Positions 36,112 through 44,996 of a DNA stretch of 64,000 nucleotides are shown piece after piece. Made by a program: the position numbers and the translations under genes. The stretch comes from Spongiibacter tropicus DSM 19543. Lineage in GTDB: Bacteria > Pseudomonadota > Gammaproteobacteria > Pseudomonadales > Spongiibacteraceae. The stretch's first letter is position 1. Each line of letters opens with the position of its first letter. The notes under the pieces were generated by a model that was not told where the DNA came from, did not search any database, and saw only the letters and a program-made list of their open reading frames with translations. The stretch spans positions 62,001 through 126,000 of the forward strand of contig NZ_ATUS01000004.1 in NCBI RefSeq assembly GCF_000420325.1, written 5' to 3'.

Positions 36112-36591
36112 ATGTCGTCAGAAACCTACCGAGGGCAATGCAACCTCCATCTGTTTCTTGCCCGACAGTATTTGAACCAACTGACCGAGGGCAGTCGGGA
36201 AGAGTGGGGAGGGCATTTCCATCGGGCTTGTCTTGAATCCTGTCTCTGGCAACTGCGGCTGGCTTACGAGAGCCATTTAGCGGATTTGCTATTCCAGCAA
36301 CCCCGGTTTCAGCAGGCGATTCCTATCGGTCGTTATTCGGCCCGCGTCCTCTCATCAGGTGAGCATCCGCCGGAAATAGCGGAACTGGCTGACAGGGAAA
36401 GCCATGACGCGCGACTCAAATGGGTATTGGAATACGCGTTTATCAATGCGCCCTCTGCGGTGCAGGCATCTTCCGGCGCACTTATTGCTTCTTCTCGCGG
36501 TGAGGATGACTCGCTGCAACGGAGCTGGGAGGCCCTGGAGTTCCTGAGTGATACCGTGAACCGGCATCGGGCGACGCTGCAGGAATACTGA
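36112..36591 (+). CDS. Conserved hypothetical protein, DUF6586-like
   Basis: A 159-residue, mostly alpha-helical soluble protein with an N-terminal helix containing HLFLARQYLNQL and a W-x-x-H-F-x-R-A-C-L-E-S-C-L-W-Q-L block near 32-48. It corresponds in place and size to the small gene after topA in Pseudomonas (PA3010, from memory). No function is known. The ATG at 36112 is 11 bases after topA, with GGGCGGGA upstream. Confidence 0.75.
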   Translation: MSSETYRGQCNLHLFLARQYLNQLTEGSREEWGGHFHRACLESCLWQLRLAYESHLADLLFQQPRFQQAIPIGRYSARVLSSGEHPPEIAELADRESHDARLKWVLEYAFINAPSAVQASSGALIASSRGEDDSLQRSWEALEFLSDTVNRHRATLQEY

Positions 36592-36669
36592 TTGGCCGGA
36601 GATAGGCTGCCTTTGTTACACTACCGGTCAACCCCGTTGTTCGGGCAAGATCGACTCAAGGGATATTCT

Positions 36670-36936
36670 GTGCTGTCTTATTTAGAACTGGTTGAATTGG
36701 CAAATGGCGATATTGTGCTGCAGCGCTCTGAGGGCGATGAGCAGCCGTTGGTGACCATTCGCTTTTCTGATGAGACCCGCAAGCAGATTCCGGGCTCATG
36801 CCTGGAGCTGGCCAGGGTTATGGTGCAGGCGGGGCTGGAAGCCGCGCAGATCATCAGCGATGACGTGGAAGATGATGTCGATGATGATGAAGACGCCATT
36901 GACGGCGTGTTGCCTCAATCTAAAACCGTGCATTGA
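36670..36936 (+). CDS. Conserved small acidic protein (PA3009-like)
   Basis: An 88-residue protein beginning MLSYLELVELANGDIVLQR, with an Asp-rich C-terminal segment (about 61-74). I choose the GTG at 36670 because AAGGGA lies seven bases upstream; an in-frame TTG at 36592 would add 26 residues without a ribosome site. No domain is recognised. It lies between the DUF6586-like gene and the convergent sulA; a terminator overlaps its stop. Confidence 0.72.
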   Translation: MLSYLELVELANGDIVLQRSEGDEQPLVTIRFSDETRKQIPGSCLELARVMVQAGLEAAQIISDDVEDDVDDDEDAIDGVLPQSKTVH

Positions 36937-36953
36937 GCACGGTTTCCTTTCTG
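36923..36953 (+). terminator. Likely terminator of the topA unit
   Basis: A perfect 9-bp stem, AAACCGTGC (36923-36931) with GCACGGTTT (36937-36945), loop ATTGA, then CCTTTCT. It overlaps the stop codon and is followed by convergent sulA, so it may work in both directions. Confidence 0.7.
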
Positions 36954-36964
36954 TATACGTTCAA

Positions 36965-37372
36965 TTAATCCTGTAAGTGGATTACCAGACATTCGGCCTG
37001 ACCTGCCTTTGCAGCTTGGGTTAGCAGTTGTCGCTCGGCAGCTCCCAGTGAGCCTTTCAGTAACACCGCGACGGTGTGGCTCTTTCCGCGCTCAAGGGCA
37101 CGAGCAGCGATATTGCAGAGGCTGCCTTCATTTACAACGACTTGCAGGATGCGCTGTCCTCGTTCAGGGCTGTTGGCGTCCAGTAGCGGTTTGACCGGCC
37201 GATCTGCAACCCAGCAAAGCCAGCGCGGATCGGTGCTCCCGCAGAGCTGGCCCAGCATGGCGGACAGCAGAGTGCGCGACAGTTGCGCCTGGCTGCTAAG
37301 GGTGATTTCCGTAATGTGCGCGTTGTCAGCCGGGTGCTGCTGATCAAAAAGAGGGCGTTGTTCAAAAGCCAT
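36965..37372 (-). CDS. sulA: Cell division inhibitor SulA
   Basis: SOS-induced protein that blocks FtsZ polymerisation. The 135 residues show the SulA/RecA-like core: ITLSSQAQLSRTLLSAMLGQL (about 22-42), RWLCWVADRP, an LQVV segment and GKSHTVAVLLKG (about 96-107). It is a little shorter than E. coli SulA (169). The gene begins two bases after the lexA stop, so it is co-transcribed with lexA and shares its SOS boxes; E. coli sulA has its own promoter instead. Confidence 0.88.
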   Translation of the reverse strand: MAFEQRPLFDQQHPADNAHITEITLSSQAQLSRTLLSAMLGQLCGSTDPRWLCWVADRPVKPLLDANSPERGQRILQVVVNEGSLCNIAARALERGKSHTVAVLLKGSLGAAERQLLTQAAKAGQAECLVIHLQD

Positions 37373-37374
37373 GT

Positions 37375-37977
37375 TCAGTTTCCTCGACGCAATACGCCTA
37401 CGCTCAGGCCTTCGATAGCAAAGTCCTGTTCACGCAGGTCAACTTCAATGGGGGCGTAGTCCGGGTTTTCCGCAATTAACAGCAAGCGGTGGTTACTTTT
37501 CTCTTTCTGCAGGCGCTTAACGGTAACTTCGTCACCGATTCTCGCGACAATAATCTGCCCGTTATGGGCAACGGGAGTGCGGTGAACGGCGAGGAGGTCG
37601 TTCTCGAAGATGCCCGCATTGATCATGCTGTCACCGCGAACACGAAGGAAATAGTCTGCAGCCGGGGTAAACAAATTTGGCGAGATGGCGCAGTGATCTT
37701 CGATGTGCTCCTCCGCGAGGATAGGGCTACCTGCTGCCACTTGACCCACAATGGGGATGCCGAGTTCTTCCGGAAGACGGATGCCACGAGAAGCGCCGGG
37801 AATGATTTCAATGGCGCCTTTTCTCGCCAGTGCCTTGAGATGTTCTTCCGCCGCATTGGGCGAGCGGAACCCCAGCTCCTTGGCAATATCTGCCCGCGTC
37901 GGAGGGTAGCCTGTGTCTTCAATATGGCTTTTGATAAGTTCGAGAACCTGAGCTTGTCTGGCAGTTAGCTTTTCCAT
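37375..37977 (-). CDS. lexA: SOS repressor LexA
   Basis: Repressor of the SOS regulon, inactivated by RecA-stimulated self-cleavage. A winged helix DNA-binding domain spans 1-70 ([25 protein letters not shown]). The cleavage site is Ala82-Gly83 (VAAGSP), with the catalytic dyad Ser117 (GDSM) and Lys154 (VTVKRL). The 200 residues match the family. Two SOS boxes lie directly upstream, so the gene is autoregulated. sulA follows in the same transcript. Confidence 0.98.
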   Translation of the reverse strand: MEKLTARQAQVLELIKSHIEDTGYPPTRADIAKELGFRSPNAAEEHLKALARKGAIEIIPGASRGIRLPEELGIPIVGQVAAGSPILAEEHIEDHCAISPNLFTPAADYFLRVRGDSMINAGIFENDLLAVHRTPVAHNGQIIVARIGDEVTVKRLQKEKSNHRLLLIAENPDYAPIEVDLREQDFAIEGLSVGVLRRGN

Positions 37978-37986
37978 AATCGCGGT

Positions 37987-38002
37987 CTGGTTATCTATAC
38001 AG
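37987..38002. promoter_or_regulatory. SOS (LexA) box 2 of lexA-sulA
   Basis: CTGGTTATCTATACAG fits CTG-N10-CAG exactly. It lies 10 bases before the lexA start codon and 19 bases from the second box, within the initial transcribed region. Confidence 0.85.
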
Positions 38003-38005
38003 TAA

Positions 38006-38021
38006 CTGTGAGTATATACAG
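38006..38021. promoter_or_regulatory. SOS (LexA) box 1 of lexA-sulA
   Basis: CTGTGAGTATATACAG fits CTG-N10-CAG with an alternating AT core. It covers the -10 hexamer of the minus-strand promoter. Confidence 0.93.
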
Positions 38022-38038
38022 TATTTTATCCAGTGCAA
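38011..38038 (-). promoter_or_regulatory. Promoter of lexA-sulA
   Basis: On the minus strand, TTGCAC (38038-38033), 16 bases, TATACT (38016-38011). The -10 is inside SOS box 1, as expected for repression by LexA. Confidence 0.55.
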
Positions 38039-38081
38039 GCGCTGCCCTGTATTTTCTGAAGCGAGGGTATGGTGTGAAGAG

Positions 38082-38109
38082 GCCCGCCCCAGTAAAGCCG
38101 TGGGCGGGC
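38082..38109 (-). terminator. GC-rich hairpin after the DUF6763-like gene
   Basis: GCCCGCCC (38082-38089) pairs with GGGCGGGC (38102-38109), with a 12-base loop, 18 bases past the stop of the minus-strand gene. The following minus-strand bases (CTCTTC) are T-poor, so termination is plausible rather than certain. Confidence 0.5.
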
Positions 38110-38126
38110 AGAGGGGGGAGAGGGTT

Positions 38127-38447
38127 TCAGTAGTCGTCAAAAAGGCCGTTGACGACGTCAGTTTCTATTTCGTGTAAGGGGTTGCAGAGTTGTTCCGGTA
38201 TTAAGCCGTCGCCCCAGTCGCGGTAGTCGTCGTCGCTGAGCTCAAAGGCATTACGCCAGTCCTCGGGTTCTTCGATACTCTGCAGGGCGAGCTGTCGCCA
38301 ACTCTCCAGATCATATTCGCAAATCTCGCCATCAATCATTTGCACTTCGATGGTGTGTTCCCGGTCGTCGATCGCAACGACTTCAAACTGCTGGTCAGTT
38401 TCAAGGTCTTTGTACCAGCTGCCAACTTGAGGAGCTATGCTCGCCAT
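38127..38447 (-). CDS. Conserved hypothetical protein, DUF6763-like
   Basis: A 106-residue acidic protein: VGSWYKDLETDQQFEVVAIDD near the N-terminus, an IEVQM-DGEI-EYDLESWRQL block (about 33-54), then an EPEDWRNAFELSDDDY segment. Small soluble proteins of this type are common in gammaproteobacteria with no assigned function. GGAGG lies nine bases before the ATG at 38447; the longer in-frame start at 38489 is not needed. It is a single-gene unit opposite mscS. Confidence 0.78.
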   Translation of the reverse strand: MASIAPQVGSWYKDLETDQQFEVVAIDDREHTIEVQMIDGEICEYDLESWRQLALQSIEEPEDWRNAFELSDDDYRDWGDGLIPEQLCNPLHEIETDVVNGLFDDY

Positions 38448-38700
38448 AACGCTTGCCTCCTTTCTTCGACTTTTGCACCAAGCTATCACTTCCCCTTGGG
38501 GTGTCCAGTCGGTATTTGCGCGTCGATAACCGTGGTTTCTCCTTAGTGAATTATTGGATGCATGGCGAAATCCAAGCGCTTTCAGAGGGATGGCTACCTA
38601 AGTTAAACTGCTTTTCCCATTTTGACCGCGCTTTTTTAGTGCAGCCAGCTATAACGGACGCGGTCATAACAAATAATCTGTCTAGCGCGGAGGAACTGCG

Positions 38701-39831
38701 GTGCTGTCTCAGGACTGGCTAAAGGGTGTGGAGTTTTCTAATTACCCATGGCTTACAGAAGTCTTTATCGTCGTCTTGATCATGCTGACGGCCAACTTAT
38801 TCGTCGGACGACTGCTCAATAAGCTGGCGGAGAAATTTGCCAGAACGCACAACCTCTGGGACGACGCCTTGTTGCTGGCGTCTCGCAAGCCACTAATTCT
38901 GATGATTTGGGTCGTTGGTGCCAGTCACGTACTGGAGATTATTGGCGAAAGTACGGATGCGGATATCTTTTCGGCGCTACAGCCCTTCCGCGCGGTAGCG
39001 GTAATGGCGATTCTTGGCTGGTTTTTGGTCAAGCTGGTTCGAGAGATAGAAACAGGGATTCTGTCGCGGGAATATGGCGACGACGATGAGCCCATCGACC
39101 AGACAACCGTCATGGCGCTCGGCAAGCTGGTGCGCAGCGCGGTGATTATCGTCGTAGTGCTGATGATTCTGCAGAACCTTGGCTACAGTATCTCCGGGGT
39201 GTTGGCCTTTGGGGGTATCGGCGGGATCGCGGTGGGCTTTGCCGCCAAGGATTTGCTGGCGAATTTCTTCGGTGGGTTGATGGTGTATCTCGATCGCCCG
39301 TTTTCTGTCGGAGACTGGATTCGGTCCCCCGACAAGAATATTGAGGGGACAGTGGAAAATATCGGCTGGCGGCAAACCCGCATACGGACCTTTGATCAGC
39401 GTCCGCTTTATGTGCCGAATGCCACCTTCACGCAGATTTCGGTTGAAAATCCCTCGCGCATGTTGAACCGCCGCATATATGAAACTATCGGTGTGCGCTA
39501 TGACGATGCGAAGCATATTCCGGCGATTATCAGCAAGGTCCGGGAAATGCTGGCCAACCACCCCGAAATTGATACCCGCAAGACACTGATCGTCAATTTC
39601 AACAGCTTTAATGCGTCTTCACTCGATTTCTTTGTGTATACCTTCACAAAGACGACGCAGTGGGTGAAATACCATGAAATTAAGCAGGACATCCTGCTGA
39701 ACATTCTCGAGATTGTTCATGAGCTGGGGGCCGATGTGGCTTACCCAACCAGTACTATCAAAATGGACCCGGTACAAATAGAGCGTGTTGCTCGCGATGG
39801 CAGCGAAGCAGGAGACATTGAGAATGCCTAA
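38701..39831 (+). CDS. Mechanosensitive ion channel, MscS family
   Basis: A 376-residue inner-membrane channel that opens under membrane tension. Membrane segments lie near 17-38, 63-82, 94-112 and 141-160, followed by the pore helix and the conserved GGIGGIAVGFAAKDLLANFFGG-type region (about 173-194), then the MscS beta domain (DRPFSVGDWI) and C-terminal domain. It is longer than E. coli MscS (286) and more like YnaI/YbdG-type members. GTG start with GAGGAA five to ten bases upstream. The 253-base gap before it holds TTGACC (38622) and TATAAC (38650), spaced too far apart to be a standard promoter. Its end overlaps the next gene by eight bases. Confidence 0.9.
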   Translation: MLSQDWLKGVEFSNYPWLTEVFIVVLIMLTANLFVGRLLNKLAEKFARTHNLWDDALLLASRKPLILMIWVVGASHVLEIIGESTDADIFSALQPFRAVAVMAILGWFLVKLVREIETGILSREYGDDDEPIDQTTVMALGKLVRSAVIIVVVLMILQNLGYSISGVLAFGGIGGIAVGFAAKDLLANFFGGLMVYLDRPFSVGDWIRSPDKNIEGTVENIGWRQTRIRTFDQRPLYVPNATFTQISVENPSRMLNRRIYETIGVRYDDAKHIPAIISKVREMLANHPEIDTRKTLIVNFNSFNASSLDFFVYTFTKTTQWVKYHEIKQDILLNILEIVHELGADVAYPTSTIKMDPVQIERVARDGSEAGDIENA

Positions 39832-40570
39832 AACGATTGCGGTGATCGGTGGAACGGGCTTGTGCGATTGGCCCGGCGCGGAGTTGTTGGGTACCCGCGA
39901 GGTGGAGACTGCCTACGGTGCCCCGAGCGCGCCGATTCATCAGATGAGATACAAGGGCGCGGAATTTCTGTTTCTGCCCCGTCACGGTGTGGGGCACTCG
40001 CTGCCGCCGCACGCGATCAACTACCGGGCCAATATTCAAGCGCTGAAAGACGCCGGTGCGGGTGAGATTATTGCAGTGAACGCAGTGGGTGGCATCAGTG
40101 AGCGCTTTGTTGCGGGGGTAATTGCCTTGCCGGAGCAGATTAATGATTACACTTGGGGGCGCGAGCACACGTTCTACGATGGCCGGGATGGCAATGTCCA
40201 ACACATCGATTTTAGTTACCCCTATTGCGAAGAGTTACGCCTGCGATTGTGTGCCGCAGCCCAGACGGCGGATATTGATGTCGAGCCCTATGGTACCTAT
40301 GCGGTAACACAGGGGCCGCGCCTGGAAACGGCGGCGGAAATTCAACGCTTGGCGCGAGACGGCAATGATATGGTGGGGATGACAGCCATGCCTGAGGCTG
40401 CGCTTGCCAGAGAGGCCGGGCTGGATTATGCCTCGGTGTGTCTGGTGGTTAATCCGGGTGCCGGATTGAGCGACACCCTGATTACGATGGAAGATATTCA
40501 GGCCGTTATCGATACCGGCATGCTGCAGGTCAAATCACTGCTGGCTCAGTGTATCCTCAGCCACGGTTGA
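39824..40570 (+). CDS. S-methyl-5'-thioinosine phosphorylase (MTAP/MtnP family)
   Basis: A 248-residue nucleoside phosphorylase of the MTAP/PNP branch: IAVIGGTGLCDWPG (5-18), FLPRHGVGHSLPPHAINYRANI (about 49-70), NAVGGI, TQGPRLETAAEI (about 165-176) and VGMTAMPEAALARE. In Pseudomonas the enzyme at this locus (PA3004, from memory) acts on methylthioinosine, salvaging purine and methylthioribose 1-phosphate from methylthioadenosine. Human-type MTAP activity cannot be excluded from sequence alone. GGAG nine bases before the ATG at 39824 fixes the start. Its 3' end overlaps the convergent csiV gene by 36 bases. Confidence 0.88.
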   Translation: MPKTIAVIGGTGLCDWPGAELLGTREVETAYGAPSAPIHQMRYKGAEFLFLPRHGVGHSLPPHAINYRANIQALKDAGAGEIIAVNAVGGISERFVAGVIALPEQINDYTWGREHTFYDGRDGNVQHIDFSYPYCEELRLRLCAAAQTADIDVEPYGTYAVTQGPRLETAAEIQRLARDGNDMVGMTAMPEAALAREAGLDYASVCLVVNPGAGLSDTLITMEDIQAVIDTGMLQVKSLLAQCILSHG

Positions 40571-41323
40571 AGTTTGGGGCTTGCTGATCATGATCAGCAG
40601 GCCAAACAGCGGGTTATCGATATAGTGAAGCTCATCGCTGCGCATGCGGCGTTCTTCACTCATCACTACGATCCGTTCTACCGGCTCGGCGCCTACCGGA
40701 ATGACCGGTTGGCTGGGCGCGTTATCTTCAATACTCATGTCTGTGCCAGGGAATTCCACCAGTGCCTCCTGCGGGGGGAGGGTGTCTTCCTGCGGGATCT
40801 CCACTTCCTCGTCAATCGGCTGATGGCGGTTGGGCCGTCTGGGCAAGTAGTAATTGCCCTGCTGGTAGCCAAAGCGCGAAAGCCAGAGTTGTGGCTCGGC
40901 ATACAGATAGCGCTCCAGCGCGATACGAACATAGCCTTCCAACTCATAGTGCTCGCCGTAGCGCTCCCCCCCTTGAATAAGAACCGCCGGTGCGCGTTTT
41001 CTGGGCTCTAAATCCTGTATCCAGCTCAGTTGGGTCAGTATGCGATAACGCGATGACAGCTTTAGAGAGCGCAGGGCCTTGGCAAACTGTGGGTGGTTGG
41101 TGCCGACACGGCTGAGGTTCGCTTCCCCTTGGTTGTTCAGCCGGACCCAGTCGTGGGGGTAGCGCAGGTGAAGATTGTCTGGCCAGACCTCGGCCTGTTG
41201 TGCGGCAGGATCGGTGTTGGCATAAACCACCAGATCGATCTGATAGCGCCCGTCGGGCTGAGCCAGCGCGCCCGCACTGAGCAGTGTGGCGAACAGGAGG
41301 GCGAAGAAGCGTTGGCGATGCAT
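40535..41323 (-). CDS. CsiV-family periplasmic protein
   Basis: A 262-residue protein with a signal peptide (MHRQRFFALLFATLLSAGALA-Q) and the CsiV-type N-terminal strand YQIDLVVYANTDP (about 27-39), a KLSSRYRILTQLSW segment and a C-terminal YIDNPLFGLLIMI strand. In Vibrio, CsiV helps activate penicillin-binding protein 1A through LpoA. A Pro/Glu-rich stretch (about 165-215) is probably disordered. The ATG at 41323 gives a clean signal peptide; a GTG at 41347 would add eight residues. It lies after mfd on the same strand (38 bases), matching Pseudomonas gene order. Confidence 0.78.
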   Translation of the reverse strand: MHRQRFFALLFATLLSAGALAQPDGRYQIDLVVYANTDPAAQQAEVWPDNLHLRYPHDWVRLNNQGEANLSRVGTNHPQFAKALRSLKLSSRYRILTQLSWIQDLEPRKRAPAVLIQGGERYGEHYELEGYVRIALERYLYAEPQLWLSRFGYQQGNYYLPRRPNRHQPIDEEVEIPQEDTLPPQEALVEFPGTDMSIEDNAPSQPVIPVGAEPVERIVVMSEERRMRSDELHYIDNPLFGLLIMISKPQTSTVAEDTLSQQ

Positions 41324-41361
41324 AGTGGGAATCTCTTTCCTTGTCACGAGAGGCGCTCGGC

Positions 41362-44300
41362 CTATGTTGTACTGGGTGCAAGCAGATCAAGCAAGCGTTC
41401 CACTGCCTCAATGCGCTGTTCTGCGGCCTCCGTCTGCTCTTTAAAGCGCAGCGCATTGGCGCCGTCGAGCTGGTAGCGTGCAGCATTTTTCTGCACCAGT
41501 TGCACAATGTTGATGGGCTCAACCTTTGTGTCGTCGGCAAACTCTATACGACCGCCCGCGCCGGATGCCTCGATTTTACTCAGGCCTATGGCGATAGCGC
41601 GCAACCGCAATTCAGCACAGCGGAACAGGTGTTTACAGGGCTCCGGCAACAGCCCGAACCGGTCGATCATTTCTACTTGCAGCTCCCGCAATTCGTCGCG
41701 GCTGTCGGCGCTGGCGACGCGCTTGTACAGCATCAGTCGCTCCTGGACATCCGGCAGATAATCATCGGGAATGAGGGCCGGAATACGCAGATTGACTTCA
41801 GTATGATCGCTCTGGTTGGACTCAAGGTCGACGGTTTTCCCGTCTTTAATGGCTTTCACCGCGCGATCCAGCATTTCCATATACAAGCTGAAACCGATGG
41901 AGTGAATCTGTCCGCTCTGGCCTTCTCCCAGCAGTTCCCCGGCGCCGCGAATTTCCATGTCGTGGGTAGCCAGTGTGAAGCCTGCGCCAAGGTCGTCTGC
42001 TTCGCTGATTGCCGTGAGGCGTTTTTCGGCGTCGCGGGTCAGTTGCTTCTGTGGTGGCGTCAGCAAATAGGCGTAGGCTTGGTGGTGGGAGCGACCGACG
42101 CGTCCCCGCAACTGGTGCAGTTGCGCCAGGCCAAATTTGTCGGCGCGCTCGATAATAATGGTGTTGGCATTCGGAACGTCGATGCCGGTTTCGATAATCG
42201 TCGAGCACAGCAGCACATTGTGCCGCTTGTGATAGAAGTCGCTCATCACCTGCTCAAGCTCGCGCTCGCGCATTTGGCCGTGGCCGATGCCAATGCGTAG
42301 ATCGGGCAGCAGCGCCTGCAGGTCACGGGCGGTTTTCTCGATGGTTTTGACTTCATTGTGCAGGTAATACACCTGACCGCCGCGTAATACCTCTCGGAGA
42401 ATGGCCTCTTTGATCAGTGCCTCATCGCGTTCGCGTACAAAGGTTTTTACCGACAGGCGCCGCGCGGGCGGCGTGGCAATGATCGAAAGGTCGCGAATGC
42501 CCGACATGGACATATTCAGTGTGCGGGGAATCGGGGTGGCCGTCAGGGTCAGCACATCGACTTCGGCACGAAGATTTTTCAATGCTTCTTTCTGGCGAAC
42601 GCCAAAGCGGTGCTCTTCGTCGATGATCACCAATCCGAGATTGGCATAGCGAATGTCGCTGCTCAGCAGTTTGTGCGTGCCGATCAGGATATCAATCTTG
42701 CCTGCCTGCAAATCCTTGATCACGGCCTGTTGCTCGGCCGCGGTGCGGAAGCGCGACAGTACTTCTATTTTGAAGGGCCAGTCTGCAAAGCGGTCTCGGA
42801 AGGATTCGTAGTGCTGTTGAGCGAGCAGGGTGGTGGGGACCAGAATTGCCACCTGGCTGCTGTTCTGTACCGCAATAAAGGCGGCGCGCACCGCGACTTC
42901 CGTTTTGCCGAAGCCCACGTCGCCACAGACTAATCGGTCCATGGGTTGTTCGGAGCGCAAGTCTCTCAGAACAGCGTCGATAGCAGCTTGCTGATCCGGT
43001 GTTTCCTCGAAAGGGAAGGCGTCGGCAAATTGCTGATAGTCGTTATCAATGTCGAAGGCTCGGCCTTTGCGCGCTTCGCGCCGGGCATAGATGTCCAGCA
43101 ATTCTGCCGCCACATCGCGAATTTTCTCTGCGGCTTTGCGTTTGCTGCGACTCCACTGGTCACTGCCCAGTTTGTGGAGCGGCGCGAGTTCGTCGTCGGC
43201 GCCGGTGTAGCGGCTGATCAACTGCAGGGCTGATACCGGTACATAGAGCTTGGCGCCGTCAGCATATTCCAGGGTCAGGAATTCATTGCTTTCATTGTCC
43301 ACATCCAGGCGCTGCAAACCCAGATATCGCCCCACGCCGTGATCGGCGTGCACAACAGGGGCGCCGATACGGAGTTCGGCGAGATTTCTAACCACCGCTT
43401 CCGCATTGCCGGTGGTTTTGCGTCGCCGGCGACTCTGCGCGACGCGTCGGCCGAAGAGCTGAGCTTCGGCAACCACGGCAAACGGTGTTGGCTGGCTGAA
43501 TGCCAGGCTGTCTTCAAGGGCGGCGGTGGTAATGGCCAGCGCTTGAGTGCCGTCGGCAAAGTCCCGCCAGCAATCGACCGTGGCGGGATGAAGATGATTG
43601 CGTTTGAGCAGGTCGATCAGGGCTTCGCGGCGGCCGGCAGATTCGGCGCAGAGCAAAATGCGATGGGTTTCCGCATAGGCGCGGAGCGCGCGTATCGGAT
43701 CGCTGGCGCGCGCGTCAACATCCAGTGGCGGCAGCGTCTCGCTGGCCAGGTTCAGCTCCGGACGACTGCTTGCCTCGTGGCTCAGGCGCAGTCGTGGATA
43801 GGTTTTTAGCGCGGCGAATAATTCCGGTACCGGAATGAATAGCTCGGCGGGGCTGAGCACGGGGCGCTGGGTGTCGCCACTGCGCTGCTCATAGCGGTGG
43901 TGAATATCTTGCCAGTAGTGCTCTGCGGCGGCTTCAATACCGTCGGCGCGCAACACGGCAATGCTCTCGGGCAGGTAGTCAAACAGGCTGCCGCACTGCT
44001 CAAAGAACAGTGGCAAGTAGTATTCGACCCCGGCGGGGGCAATGCCGCTGCTCACGTCCTGATAGACCGGACATTTTCGATGGTCCACATTGAAGCGCTC
44101 ATGCCAGCGGCGCCGGAACCCCGCAATACCGTCGTCGTCCAGCGGAAATTCGCGGCCGGGGAGCAGGTCGATGCGCGTTACCTGTTCCAGGCTGCGTTGG
44201 TTCTCGGGGTCGAAGCTGCGCAGGCTGTCGATCTCGTCGTCCAGCAGGTCGAGGCGGTAGGGCAGTGGGCTGCCCATGGGGAAGATGTCCAGCACCGCGC

Positions 44301-44796
44301 CGCGAAGGGCGTATTCGCCGTGCTGATAGACGGTGTTGACGTTGTTATAGCCGCGTTTTTCCAGGTCCCGTCGGAAATCCGCCAGGTCGAGCTGCTGCCC
44401 TCGCGTCAATTGGAGGCTGCGACCGTTGACGTAGTCGGTGGGGGCAATACGCTGCATTAAAGACGTGATGGGGGCGATGACAATGCCCTGCTGCAGCGAG
44501 CTGATCTCAGTAAGGCAGCGCAGCCGCTCAGAGATAATGTCTTCATGGGGAGAGAAATTGTCGTACGGCAGGGTTTCCCAGTCAGGCAGCAACTTGATAT
44601 CCAGACCATCCGCGTAAAACTGCAGCGCCTGCTCCAGTCGGTATGCCTCGGCGGTGCTCGACGCGATCATCAGCAGGGGCTGCTCCAGCTGCTGCGCCAA
44701 GCGGCTGGCGACCAGGGCCTGACTGCCGGGCGGAATGCCGCCGAGGTTGAGGCTTTGTTGCGGGCTGAGCTGAAGAGAGTCGGGCAGTGCTATCAC
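41362..44796 (-). CDS. mfd: Transcription-repair coupling factor Mfd
   Basis: Removes RNA polymerase stalled at DNA lesions and recruits UvrA. From the GTG at 44796 it has 1144 residues (1148 in E. coli and Pseudomonas): a UvrB-like N-terminal region (LPDWETLPYDNFSPHEDI), an RNA polymerase-interacting domain (APVVHADHGVGRYLGL), the RecG-type translocase with GDVGFGKTEVAVRAAF, DEEHRFGVRQKE and TATPIPRTLNMS, and the TRCF C-terminal domain. The N-terminus is the least certain part: no ribosome site is visible before the GTG, but longer reading frames run into gap. The gene diverges from gap and is followed by csiV. Confidence 0.95.
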   Translation of the reverse strand: MIALPDSLQLSPQQSLNLGGIPPGSQALVASRLAQQLEQPLLMIASSTAEAYRLEQALQFYADGLDIKLLPDWETLPYDNFSPHEDIISERLRCLTEISSLQQGIVIAPITSLMQRIAPTDYVNGRSLQLTRGQQLDLADFRRDLEKRGYNNVNTVYQHGEYALRGAVLDIFPMGSPLPYRLDLLDDEIDSLRSFDPENQRSLEQVTRIDLLPGREFPLDDDGIAGFRRRWHERFNVDHRKCPVYQDVSSGIAPAGVEYYLPLFFEQCGSLFDYLPESIAVLRADGIEAAAEHYWQDIHHRYEQRSGDTQRPVLSPAELFIPVPELFAALKTYPRLRLSHEASSRPELNLASETLPPLDVDARASDPIRALRAYAETHRILLCAESAGRREALIDLLKRNHLHPATVDCWRDFADGTQALAITTAALEDSLAFSQPTPFAVVAEAQLFGRRVAQSRRRRKTTGNAEAVVRNLAELRIGAPVVHADHGVGRYLGLQRLDVDNESNEFLTLEYADGAKLYVPVSALQLISRYTGADDELAPLHKLGSDQWSRSKRKAAEKIRDVAAELLDIYARREARKGRAFDIDNDYQQFADAFPFEETPDQQAAIDAVLRDLRSEQPMDRLVCGDVGFGKTEVAVRAAFIAVQNSSQVAILVPTTLLAQQHYESFRDRFADWPFKIEVLSRFRTAAEQQAVIKDLQAGKIDILIGTHKLLSSDIRYANLGLVIIDEEHRFGVRQKEALKNLRAEVDVLTLTATPIPRTLNMSMSGIRDLSIIATPPARRLSVKTFVRERDEALIKEAILREVLRGGQVYYLHNEVKTIEKTARDLQALLPDLRIGIGHGQMRERELEQVMSDFYHKRHNVLLCSTIIETGIDVPNANTIIIERADKFGLAQLHQLRGRVGRSHHQAYAYLLTPPQKQLTRDAEKRLTAISEADDLGAGFTLATHDMEIRGAGELLGEGQSGQIHSIGFSLYMEMLDRAVKAIKDGKTVDLESNQSDHTEVNLRIPALIPDDYLPDVQERLMLYKRVASADSRDELRELQVEMIDRFGLLPEPCKHLFRCAELRLRAIAIGLSKIEASGAGGRIEFADDTKVEPINIVQLVQKNAARYQLDGANALRFKEQTEAAEQRIEAVERLLDLLAPSTT

Positions 44797-44924
44797 AGGT
44801 ACAGTCGTCGGTGATGGGAAGGGCGGGCATTGTAACGTGCAGAGGCTTTTCCTCGTAACCCCGAGGATGGCGTCAAAATGCGCGTAAATCGTTCGACATT
44901 GGTAGCAGTTGGCCTTGCAGAGCC

Positions 44925-44953
44925 TTGATAAGCGCCCCTCGAATAAAGATAAT
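44925..44953 (+). promoter_or_regulatory. Strong sigma-70 promoter of gap
   Basis: TTGATA (44925-44930), 17 bases, GATAAT (44948-44953): five of six matches in each hexamer. It lies 44 bases before the GTG start and rules out the in-frame ATG at 44925. Confidence 0.75.
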
Positions 44954-44996
44954 ACGCGCTCCAATTTTCCCCCTCCGACAGCAAAGGGTACCCGCC

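Noticed and set aside
38622-38655. TTGACC...TATAAC as the mscS promoter
   Set aside because: The spacer is 22 bases, too long for a sigma-70 promoter.
44925-44996. ATG at 44925 as the start of GAPDH
   Set aside because: It coincides with the -35 hexamer of a strong promoter; the GTG at 44997 gives the family-like N-terminus.
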